Source: Thioalkalivibrio sp. (GTDB lineage: Bacteria; Pseudomonadota; Gammaproteobacteria; Ectothiorhodospirales; Ectothiorhodospiraceae). Taken from it: a DNA stretch of 15,640 nucleotides. Position numbers and translations under genes: made by a program. The stretch spans positions 1 to 15,640 of the forward strand of contig PWGH01000060.1 of NCBI GenBank assembly GCA_003555285.1, read 5' to 3'. The notes below the pieces were generated by a model. That model did no database searches and was not told the origin of the DNA. It saw nothing but the letters and a program-made list of their open reading frames with translations. Each line of letters opens with the position of its first letter. The first letter of the stretch is position 1. Positions 8,729 to 15,116 of this stretch are shown in pieces.

Positions 8729-8948
8729 TGTGCCCGTGCCCTGCGGGGTGCGCCCCACACGGCTTCTCCACGTCGGGTGCAAAACCAAGGGCGCGCTGCT
8801 CGCGGTCGGGGTTTCGTGAAGGCGTGTGCCCGAGCCCTGCGGGGTGCGCCCGGTCCGGACACGCTCAAGTCGTCCATGAGCGCTCGGAGATGGCCATCCA
8901 TGGCCATCTACGGTCCGGACCGGGCGCACCCCACACGGCTCTTCAGCG
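8729..8948. repeat. Intergenic folded repeat between convergent genes
   Basis: The 307-base gap between the Lrp-type gene and the convergent His-rich gene is mostly repeat. A 20-bp perfect inverted repeat has arms at 8841-8860 and 8913-8932 (core GGGTGCGCCCGGTCCGGAC and its complement). Inside its 52-base loop is a second perfect stem, AGATGGCCAT (8888-8897) with ATGGCCATCT (8900-8909). A 27-base direct repeat with one mismatch links 8729-8755 to 8825-8851 (TGTGCCCG[T/A]GCCCTGC, then GGGGTGCGCCC), and CCACACGGCT recurs near 8755 and 8931. No T-run follows either arm. It resembles the REP-type intergenic elements of G+C-rich gammaproteobacteria; that assignment is inference. I see no gene in 8704-9010. 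Confidence 0.75.
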
Positions 8949-9010
8949 CCTAAGGAAAACCCAACAAGTCCGAAGCACCCGTGGCTGACGCTGCGTTCTC
9001 GCCTTGCATC

Positions 9011-9661
9011 TCAGCGGTTGAGCAGCATCTCCCGCAGCATGGTCTCGATCAGGACCTGACGCATCTCCATGCGATCAAGACGGGACTGCATCTGGGCATG
9101 ATGGCCGTGCTTATCGGCCATGCCGTCACCCATACCGCCTTTGCCGCCCATGCCGCCTTTGCCGCCTTTGCCGCCTTTGCCACCCATGCCGCCGTGCTCT
9201 GCACTGGCGCTTGTGCTGTCGGAGTTTGCGGACGCATGCGGATTCTGCCCATGGCATCCGGTACAGGATTCCGCCGCGGCGCTATCCATGCCGGCCTTGC
9301 CCTGCATGCGGCCCTTGCCCTTTTGGGCACCGCCATGACCGACGTGATCGGCTCCGTCGCCATGATCGGCATGATCGGCGTGATCCCCACCCATTCCACC
9401 CTTGCCCTTCATGCAGCCCTTGCCACCACCACCATGACCGGCGTGCCCGTCATGACCCTCATGATCACCGTGACCGGCGTGTGGATCCGCGGCGATGGTC
9501 TGGCCGGTGCCCTGATCGCTCGCAGCACTGTGCGCGGAATGATCCATGCCCCCGTGGTGGTCATGCGCTCCCTGCGCCAGCATCAGCGGTGCCGCCATTG
9601 CGCCACCGACGCCGCCGATCAGCACCACCGCACCCAAAAAACCCCCGATTTTATACTTCAT
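9011..9661 (-). CDS. Secreted His/Gly/Met-rich protein with one c-type heme motif, function unknown
   Basis: I do not recognise a named family. The 216 residues begin with a clear signal peptide ([23 protein letters not shown], probable cleavage near residue 23-24). The mature part is low in complexity, with about 22 His in motifs such as [20 protein letters not shown] and [18 protein letters not shown], many Met and Gly, and a GGK/GGM tandem tract at about 158-178. A single CTGCH motif (Cys133, Cys136, His137) is the covalent heme c attachment pattern. The C-terminus (about 190-216, [25 protein letters not shown]) is non-repetitive and looks like an amphipathic helix. The start is ATG at 9661-9659 after GGAGGAG, a strong site. 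A periplasmic metal-binding or metal-buffering role is inferred from composition. The CxxCH could bind heme or simply metal. Confidence 0.8.
   Translation of the reverse strand: MKYKIGGFLGAVVLIGGVGGAMAAPLMLAQGAHDHHGGMDHSAHSAASDQGTGQTIAADPHAGHGDHEGHDGHAGHGGGGKGCMKGKGGMGGDHADHADHGDGADHVGHGGAQKGKGRMQGKAGMDSAAAESCTGCHGQNPHASANSDSTSASAEHGGMGGKGGKGGKGGMGGKGGMGDGMADKHGHHAQMQSRLDRMEMRQVLIETMLREMLLNR
9134..9196 (-). repeat. 9-base coding minisatellite in the His-rich gene
   Basis: Seven tandem 9-base units, variants of GCCGCCTTT and GCCGCCCAT on the plus strand, encode GGK and GGM tripeptides near residues 158-178. The unit length is a multiple of three, so replication slippage would change the tract length without breaking the frame. 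Confidence 0.85.
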
Positions 9662-9854
9662 TATTTCTCCTCCATCTGCTTTGATGGCCGATACGGCCTT
9701 ATGGGAACCCGAAGGCTCCTCGGAAGACGCGGAATGATCTCCCGGCGCCCTGCCGCAGTGTCGGGCGCTTCTCCAAGCGACGTCAACAAACGGGGTTAAA
9801 CGTTAGCCGCACAAAGCGTCAATCCGACGCGGGCTCCCGCGCGGACGGAGCCCC
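9662..9854 (-). promoter_or_regulatory. Upstream region of the His-rich gene
   Basis: This 193-base stretch should contain the promoter of the His-rich gene. On the minus strand two TTGACG hexamers (9817-9822 and 9781-9786) could act as -35 elements, but the matching -10 positions are poor. A small stem CGCTT/AAGCG with a GGAG loop lies at about 9766-9779. No regulator site is recognised. The rest of the 9662-10210 gap is the repeat cluster. Confidence 0.25.
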
Positions 9855-9945
9855 GTAGGGTGGGTGAAGCGCAGCGCACCCACCAGCGGCGCGAGGGATC
9901 GCTCGGGCGCCGGTTGGTGGGCCCGCTGCGCTTGGCCCACCCTAC
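9855..9945. repeat. Inverted repeat, GTAGGGTGGG-type intergenic element
   Basis: Two 31-base arms, 9855-9885 (starting GTAGGGTGGG) and 9915-9945 (ending CCCACCCTAC), are inverted copies with four mismatches in two dinucleotides and a 29-base loop. A third copy, identical to the second arm, lies at 10148-10178. GTAGGGTGGG...AAGCGCAGCG units recur in intergenic regions of many G+C-rich proteobacteria, so this is probably a dispersed REP-like family. That family link is from memory, not from a search. Confidence 0.8.
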
Positions 9946-9982
9946 CGGGGGTCCGGGGCGGGCGGGGCATGGGTACGGCGCA

Positions 9983-10092
9983 GCCGGGGAGGTTCGTGAC
10001 GCTCCGGCGGGTGTCGGCAGCAGGGAGGCTGCCGTCAAGCCTACAGGGACGTATTCACGGCGTCCCGCCGGAGCGTCGCGGACCTCCCCGGC
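9983..10092. repeat. Long-armed hairpin element with two inner stems
   Basis: Arms 9983-10011 and 10064-10092 (29 bases each) are inverted copies with two mismatches, both T versus C, so as plus-strand RNA they would form G:U or A:C pairs rather than large gaps. Between the arms are CGGCAGC/GCTGCCG (10015-10021 and 10028-10034) and GGGACG/CGTCCC (10046-10051 and 10061-10066, the latter touching the outer arm). The segment ACAGGGACGTATTCACGGCG resembles a motif seen in intergenic repeats of halophilic gammaproteobacteria. No reading frame is credible here. Confidence 0.75.
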
Positions 10093-10147
10093 GTTCGGAG
10101 CCACTGGCGCGGGGGCGACGGGTTGCGGTGGTGGGCGAGCGGGGGCT

Positions 10148-10178
10148 TGGTGGGCCCGCTGCGCTTGGCCCACCCTAC
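10148..10178. repeat. Third copy of the GTAGGGTGGG-type arm
   Basis: This 31-base unit (TGGTGGGCCCGCTGCGCTTG, then GCCCACCCTAC) is identical to the arm at 9915-9945 and inverted relative to 9855-9885. It lies 32 bases past the 3' end of the amidotransferase gene, so the three copies bracket the long-armed hairpin element. Confidence 0.85.
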
Positions 10179-10210
10179 GTTTGGCTCACCGTACGATGTG
10201 GGTACGGGGT

Positions 10211-11998
10211 TCAGTGGGGGTCGACGTGGGTCTGGAGCCAGTATTCCAGCAGGGCGAGATGCCAGAGTTTGGAGCCCTGGATGCGGGTGAAGTGCGCGTC
10301 CGGCGCTGCAAGCAGACGCTGCACGTAGTCCGGGCGGTACAGACCGCGCTCGCGCGCCGCTTGGGAACCGAGGATGTCGCGCATGAAATCGAGGAACTCA
10401 CCGCGCACGTACTTCAGGGCCGGTACCGGGAAATAGCCCTTCGGCCGGTCCAGCACCGAATCCGGCAGGCGGCCGCGAGCGATCCGTTTCAGCACCCCCT
10501 TGCCGCCGTCGCCGAGCTTCAGGTGCGGGGGCATCGCCGCGGCGATCTCGACCAGTTCGTGGTCGAGAAAAGGCACCCGCGCCTCCAGCCCGAAGGCCAT
10601 GGTCATGTTGTCGACCCGCTTCACCGGGTCGTCGACCACCAGCGTGGTCACGTCCAGGGCCAGCACCGCGTCGAGGAAGCTGTCGGCCCGATCGGTCTCC
10701 AGCGCCGCCATGGACTCGCGCAGCCAATCCCCGCTGATGTCGTCGGCCGGGGGCTGCAGCAGCAGTTCGCGCATTTCGGGATCGTCGCGATCGAAGTAGT
10801 GGCGGCGAAAGCGATCGGCCCAGTCGCCGTTGCGATCCTCCGCCATCTGCGGGTACCAGAAGTAGCCGCCGAAGACCTCGTCCGCCCCCTGCCCCGACTG
10901 CACCACCTTCACATGCTGCGAGACCTGTTCGGCCAGCAGGTAGAAGGCCACGGCGTCCTGGCCGAACATCGGCTCGGCCATCGCGCCCACCGCCTCGGGC
11001 AGGCGTCGGAGCACCTCGCTGTTGGCGATCAGGCTCGCGTGATGATCGGTCGCGTAGCGATCGGCCACCGGCTGGGAGTACTCGAACTCCGAGCCCTTCT
11101 CCTCGGGCTGATCCTCGAATCCGACGGTGAAGGTACGCAGGTCCTGCGCGCCCTCCTCGACCGCCAGCGCCACCAGCAGGCTCGAATCCAGGCCGCCCGA
11201 CAGCAAGACCCCGACGGGGACATCCGCGACCTCCAGGCGCCGGCGCACCGCGCGCCGCAGGCCGGCCTCGATCCGCTCCACCCACTCGGCATCCTCGATC
11301 GCGAGCGCCGGACGTCGGGCCGACAGCCGCCAGTAGCATTCCAGGTGCTCGTGGCCGTCGGCCTCGATCACCAGATAATGCGCCGGCTGCAGCTTGCGCA
11401 CGCCGTTGAGCACCGTGCGCGGCGCCGGCACGACCGCATGCAGCGAGAACAGCAGATGCAGCGATTCGGGATCCAAACGCGTATCGACGCCGCCGCTCGC
11501 CAGCAGGGCCTGCGGGTTCGAGGCAAAGCGCATCCCGTGCGCCAATCGTGTCAGGTACAGCGGCTTGATACCCATGCGATCCCGCGCCAGCAGGAGCCGC
11601 TGGGCGCGGGAATCGAACAGCGCGAAGGCGAACATGCCCTGCAGACGCGCGACCACCCCCTCGCCCCATTCGGCGTAGCCGCGCAGGATGACCTCGGTAT
11701 CGCCGCTGGAGAAGAATCGATGGCCGCGTTGCTCGAGTTCGGCCCGCAGTACCCGGAAATTGTAGATTGCACCATTGAAAACCAGCGCCAGCCCGGTCTC
11801 GGGATCGAACATCGGCTGATGCGCCCGCTGCGACAAATCGAGGATCGACAGCCGCTGATGGACCAGGGCCACCCGCCCCGAGGCCCACACGCCGTCGGCA
11901 TCGGGCCCGCGCTGCGCCAATGCCGGCCGCATGCGCGTGACCGCAGCCACGTCGGCCCGCCGATCGCCCCAAGCGAACTCTCCGCCAATGCCGCACAT
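10211..11998 (-). CDS. asnO: Asparagine-synthase-family amidotransferase, probable N-acetylglutaminylglutamine amide synthesis (AsnO-type)
   Basis: The 595-residue protein has an N-terminal class II glutaminase domain with nucleophile Cys2 (MCGIGGEF), then RGPDADGVW (30-38) and FNGAIYNF (74-81). It is followed by a synthetase domain with the PP-loop SGGLDSS (267-273) and SGQGADEVFGGY (368-379). It hydrolyses glutamine and uses ATP to amidate a carboxylate. Stretches such as LHAVVPAPRTVLNGVRKLQP, EKGSEFEYSQPVADRY, DDPVKRVDNMTMAFGLEARVPFLDHE, GYFPVPALKY and the C-terminal HFTRIQGSKLWHLALLEYWLQTH match, as I recall it, the subfamily that amidates N-acetylglutaminylglutamine to make the osmolyte NAGGN. 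The ATG at 11998-11996 is fixed by Cys2. The usual partner (an N-acetylglutaminylglutamine synthetase) is not adjacent. General asparagine synthesis is the alternative. Confidence 0.8.
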   Translation of the reverse strand: MCGIGGEFAWGDRRADVAAVTRMRPALAQRGPDADGVWASGRVALVHQRLSILDLSQRAHQPMFDPETGLALVFNGAIYNFRVLRAELEQRGHRFFSSGDTEVILRGYAEWGEGVVARLQGMFAFALFDSRAQRLLLARDRMGIKPLYLTRLAHGMRFASNPQALLASGGVDTRLDPESLHLLFSLHAVVPAPRTVLNGVRKLQPAHYLVIEADGHEHLECYWRLSARRPALAIEDAEWVERIEAGLRRAVRRRLEVADVPVGVLLSGGLDSSLLVALAVEEGAQDLRTFTVGFEDQPEEKGSEFEYSQPVADRYATDHHASLIANSEVLRRLPEAVGAMAEPMFGQDAVAFYLLAEQVSQHVKVVQSGQGADEVFGGYFWYPQMAEDRNGDWADRFRRHYFDRDDPEMRELLLQPPADDISGDWLRESMAALETDRADSFLDAVLALDVTTLVVDDPVKRVDNMTMAFGLEARVPFLDHELVEIAAAMPPHLKLGDGGKGVLKRIARGRLPDSVLDRPKGYFPVPALKYVRGEFLDFMRDILGSQAARERGLYRPDYVQRLLAAPDAHFTRIQGSKLWHLALLEYWLQTHVDPH

Positions 11999-12072
11999 AC
12001 CTTCGCTCCCCGCCTGTTTGCGCCAGTGTACTGGAGCCGACGCAGTACTGAAGCCGGCGCAGGGCGACTCGA

Positions 12073-13035
12073 TCAGTCGTTGGGCTCGGTTCTGGCACGC
12101 GATCCGCAGCGCGCGATCGACCACCAGTCGGGCAGGTCGGTGGATTCCGGCACCCGTTCGGCGAAAACGGCGGTGAGGATCGCGGCCAGCTTGTGGACTG
12201 CGGTGCCGGCACGGTCGCGATCACTGAAGGCCAGTGCAAAGGGCACCACCTGGATCTGGCCGGCCTCCAGTGCCAGGGCCACCAGTTCGCCGCGATCCAG
12301 GGGCGCACGCACCAGGCATTCGGGTAACCAGGCGAAGGCAAACCCGGCCTGGACGATATTCAGCGCGGTATTCACGTGACCGACGGTCCAGCGCTGTTCC
12401 CCCTCCAGCCCGCCGTCCTGGGCGTCGTGCCGCTCGGCGGAATCCCGGATCACGACCTGCCGGCTAACGCGCAGGTCGCGCAGCGTGAGCCGGCGATGGA
12501 GCCGCGCCAGCGCGTGCTGCGGGTGCGCCACACAAATCATGCGGATCTGCCCCAGCGGTTCGGCCAGGAAACCCGGCGGGATGGTCGGCCCGATGAACAG
12601 GTCCACCTCACCGCCCCGGAGCAGGGCCGGCCCCCCGTCCAGCACACTCTCGTGCAGTTGGACGCGGGTATTCGGAAAGTCCTTGGCAAAAGCCTCCAGG
12701 CCGTCAATGATCAGCGCCAGCGGAATCACCTGATCGACGGCCAGCGCCAGTTCCGATTCGACACCGGCGGCCAGCGCCAGGGCCAGGCTTTCCATGTCCC
12801 GAGCCTCGTCGAGCAAATGCCCGGCACGTCGCAACAAGGCCGCGCCCGCGTCGGTGAGTTCGGCGCGGCGCCCACGCACCTCCAGCAACGCCACGCCGAG
12901 CTGCGTCTGCAGCTTCTGAACCGCGTGATTGATGCTCGAAGGGCTTTTGTGCACCCGTTCCGCGGCCTTGGCGAAACCGCCGGCCTCGACCACCGCCTTC
13001 AGCATGCGCCATTGTTCCAGCGTCACCTTCGGCAT
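12073..13035 (-). CDS. LysR-type transcriptional regulator
   Basis: This 320-residue protein has the LysR layout. The N-terminal winged helix-turn-helix (MPKVTLEQWRMLKAVVEAGG, FAKAAERVHKSPSSINHAVQ, KLQTQLGVALLEVRGRRAEL) covers about residues 5-64. A linker helix follows, then the periplasmic-binding-protein-like effector domain from about 95 (ELALAVDQVIPLALIIDGLEAF, then GGEVDLFIGPTIPPGF, then GHVNTALNIVQAGFAFAWLP). The ATG at 13035-13033 follows GGGAGAA at a sensible distance; the longer frame to 13110 lacks homology. It lies 74 bases upstream of the amidotransferase on the same strand, so the two could be co-transcribed or the regulator could act on its neighbour. LysR genes are more often divergent from their targets. 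Effector and targets are unknown. Confidence 0.93.
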   Translation of the reverse strand: MPKVTLEQWRMLKAVVEAGGFAKAAERVHKSPSSINHAVQKLQTQLGVALLEVRGRRAELTDAGAALLRRAGHLLDEARDMESLALALAAGVESELALAVDQVIPLALIIDGLEAFAKDFPNTRVQLHESVLDGGPALLRGGEVDLFIGPTIPPGFLAEPLGQIRMICVAHPQHALARLHRRLTLRDLRVSRQVVIRDSAERHDAQDGGLEGEQRWTVGHVNTALNIVQAGFAFAWLPECLVRAPLDRGELVALALEAGQIQVVPFALAFSDRDRAGTAVHKLAAILTAVFAERVPESTDLPDWWSIARCGSRARTEPND

Positions 13036-13109
13036 GTTCGCTTTCTCCCATTGTCGTTCCCCTGGATCGACAAGCCCGAGCCTTCGAACAGGCACTCGGG
13101 CCGCGGTCA

Positions 13110-13160
13110 AGGCCGAATCTTACATTAGCGAATAATTAATTACTAATTTAATATCAGAGC
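13110..13160 (-). promoter_or_regulatory. AT-rich probable promoter of the LysR-type gene with a short dyad
   Basis: About 75-125 bases upstream of the LysR start is a sharply AT-rich island. It contains ATTAG (13124-13128) and CTAAT (13143-13147) as an inverted repeat around AATTAATT (13134-13141). On the minus strand TAATGT or TAAGAT nearby could be a -10. LysR proteins bind short AT-rich dyads in their own promoters, so this is a candidate autoregulatory site; the function is inferred. Confidence 0.4.
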
Positions 13161-13242
13161 CCCCGCAGTCGGGACACCGGCACTTGAAACCCGTGGCGCG
13201 CCGCGCACCTCGATCGAATACGATCCCCGGCGCTGCCTCACC

Positions 13243-14073
13243 TCAACGCAGATTCAGGATCAACTCGTCGCCACGTTGCGCAAAGTCCAGGTGCCGCAAC
13301 ACGCTCATGCCGAGTAGCACCTGGTCATTGTTGCTGCCGGGATTGGCGCTCATGCCCGGATTCAGGTGACCGGGGACATTGCGCAGCACGAAGGGGCCCA
13401 GGCCGAGTTCGCGGATGCGGGTCTGCCAGACGTCCACCGGTCCGTTGGCGGTCAGGGCCCGCCCACGCATGCCTTGCGGCAAACCCAACGACTCGCCCAG
13501 GTGCGCCGGAACCGATACCTGGGTCGCACCGGTGTCGAACAAGAACACCACGGGTTGTCCATTGATCGTGCCCGGTGCCAGGTAGTGCCCGGCCGGGTTG
13601 CGCCGCAACACCCATTCACTGGCCGCCCCCGGCTCGATCGTCAGGCTGCGATTGGGATAGTCCCGGCGTTCCAGGTAACCCTCGAACAGGAACCACATCA
13701 ACGTGAAGGCCGCGATCCAGGCGACGGTGAGCAGGGCCACGCCCAGCGGGCCACGACGGCGGGCCTTGCGCTCCCCCCAGGCATCCCCGGCCGGTGACGG
13801 GTCGGCGCGGACGGGCGGTGCGGGTCGGATCTCGCCCCAGATCTCTCGCTGAACACGGATCCAGGTATCGTGCTGGCGTCGTAATTCGGGATCCGACAAC
13901 ACCCGGTGGGCATCGGCAATGATGCGGGTCACGCGTTCGGCGCGCGCGCGCTCGCGCGGATGGCGATCGGGATGCCATTTTTGAGTCAGCACGATCCAAG
14001 CCCCGTGGATCACCTCGGGACTGGCGTCTTCCTGCACCTGCAGGTTGTCGTAGTGCGTTCGAATACGCTGCAC
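13243..14073 (-). CDS. J-domain / transmembrane / retropepsin-like aspartic protease fusion
   Basis: One uninterrupted 276-residue frame joins three parts. Residues 6-72 form a DnaJ-type J domain (THYDNLQVQEDASPEVIHGA, then the HPD loop at 34-36 in QKWHPDRHP, then ADAHRVLSDPELRRQHD), which in known proteins stimulates Hsp70 ATPase. A polar, Pro- and Arg-rich linker leads to one transmembrane helix at about 111-131 (VALLTVAWIAAFTLMWFLF). Residues about 160-276 are a retropepsin-like domain: DTGATQVSVP with catalytic Asp180, TANGPV, LGLGPFVLRNVPG and LLGMSVL, as in the membrane-anchored clan AA family. Positive residues before the helix predict a cytoplasmic J domain and a periplasmic protease. 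The GTG at 14073-14071 follows GGAGAA by 8 bases; an ATG at 14277 adds unconserved sequence. Substrate and partner are unknown. Confidence 0.85.
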   Translation of the reverse strand: MQRIRTHYDNLQVQEDASPEVIHGAWIVLTQKWHPDRHPRERARAERVTRIIADAHRVLSDPELRRQHDTWIRVQREIWGEIRPAPPVRADPSPAGDAWGERKARRRGPLGVALLTVAWIAAFTLMWFLFEGYLERRDYPNRSLTIEPGAASEWVLRRNPAGHYLAPGTINGQPVVFLFDTGATQVSVPAHLGESLGLPQGMRGRALTANGPVDVWQTRIRELGLGPFVLRNVPGHLNPGMSANPGSNNDQVLLGMSVLRHLDFAQRGDELILNLR

Positions 14074-14353
14074 GGTATGTGTTCTCCACGCCGACCGCGG
14101 CGCACCGGCCCGTTGTTCATCCCTGAGGTGTTCGGACCCGACGCGAAAACCAAAGTGCCCGGCACCCGCGACCCAGACGCCCGGCCAGACCCGCACCCAA
14201 CCCCGTGTGGCCACGCCGTCATCTTCGCCATCGTCGGCCTCGACCGCACCGAGGCCGCCAGCATAACCGGAAAACACCCGCGGATTGCTGACAACCTCCG
14301 CCGCACAATGGCATCCTATGAATCCTGTTCAATAAACGGATCACCCTCAATTC
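14074..14353. other. Divergent spacer between the J-domain/protease gene and the TetR gene
   Basis: This 280-base spacer must hold both promoters. It is G+C-rich until about 14260 and more AT-rich near 14310-14350, where TATGAA (14317-14322) could be a -10 for the TetR gene, without a good -35. No clear palindromic TetR operator was found by eye. The minus frames open across it have no recognisable protein similarity. Confidence 0.3.
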
Positions 14354-15091
14354 GTGAGCACCCAAGAACGAAAACGCCGTGAACGGGCGGCCCGCGAAGC
14401 ACTGTTCGTACGGACCGCCCAGGATCTGATCCGCCAGGAGGGCCTGCTCAACCTGCAGATGTCGCGGCTGGCGGAGGCCTCGAACTACGCCACCGGCACC
14501 CTGTATCAGCACTTCGCCTCCAAGGAGGACCTGTTGCTGGCCATCGCCACCGAGGACCTGAAGCACCGGGCCGCCGCGTTTGCCCGCATCCCGGCGCTGC
14601 CGCTGCCGAGTCGCGAGCGCATGCTGGCCGTGGTGATCACCGATATCGATTTCCAGGCCCACCATCCGGGGTACTTTGCGCTGGCCCAGTATGTGAGCAC
14701 CGAAGTGATCTGGGCCAGCGCCTCGTCGCAACGGCGCGAGGCCCTGCTGGCGGCCGGCACTCCGATCAGCGAGGCGGTGACGCAGGTGGTGGCCGCGGGC
14801 ATCGAGGCCGGCGATCTGGACGCGTCGGCTCCCTTGCGCGCCATCGAGGTCGCCGTCGGACCCTGGTGCCTGAGCACGGGGATGCACACGCTGATGCACG
14901 CCCATGGCCTGCTCGAAGCCTATGCGGTGCGCGACCCCTGCGCGCTTTTGCTGCAGCACAGCCAGGCCCTGCTCAACGGGCTGGGCTGGCGACCTTTTGT
15001 GGACATCGCCGACCGGACCAGCACCGAAGATCAAGTGGCACGGATTCGAGCCGTCCTGCCCCCGCTGCCCACCACACCCCGTTTCGCCTGA
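14354..15091 (+). CDS. TetR/AcrR-family regulator of an efflux operon
   Basis: This 245-residue protein begins with a TetR-type helix-turn-helix (about 17-63: LFVRTAQDLIRQEGLLNLQM, then SRLAEASNYATGTLYQHFAS, then KEDLLLA). The YATGTLYQHFASKEDLL core is diagnostic of the family. The C-terminal two-thirds is the helical ligand-binding and dimerisation domain, and is not assignable to a ligand. The start is GTG at 14354; an in-frame TAA seven codons upstream excludes a longer product, and the ribosome-binding site is weak. It is followed after 25 bases by a membrane fusion protein gene on the same strand. This is the common arrangement in which a TetR repressor controls an RND efflux operon that it belongs to. 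Confidence 0.93.
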   Translation: MSTQERKRRERAAREALFVRTAQDLIRQEGLLNLQMSRLAEASNYATGTLYQHFASKEDLLLAIATEDLKHRAAAFARIPALPLPSRERMLAVVITDIDFQAHHPGYFALAQYVSTEVIWASASSQRREALLAAGTPISEAVTQVVAAGIEAGDLDASAPLRAIEVAVGPWCLSTGMHTLMHAHGLLEAYAVRDPCALLLQHSQALLNGLGWRPFVDIADRTSTEDQVARIRAVLPPLPTTPRFA

Positions 15092-15116
15092 CCCTGCGTC
15101 CGGCCCAGGAGCCCCC

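Noticed and set aside
8704..9010. CRISPR array or a small gene in the repeat region
   Set aside because: Repeat units are irregularly spaced, partly inverted and lack uniform spacers. Frames crossing the region have no start or composition typical of the neighbouring genes.
9860..12379. An 839-codon plus-strand open frame overlapping the amidotransferase gene and a repeat cluster
   Set aside because: It is antisense to a gene with clear catalytic motifs, runs through repeats, and its translation has no recognisable domain. Long antisense frames are expected at this G+C content.
14074..14277. N-terminal extension of the J-domain/protease protein
   Set aside because: The frame is open but the added residues resemble no domain, and the GTG at 14073 with GGAGAA sits exactly at the J-domain boundary.
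14290..14353. TetR operator palindrome before the TetR gene
   Set aside because: Only 4-base arms (ATCC/GGAT) could be found by eye, which is not above chance.
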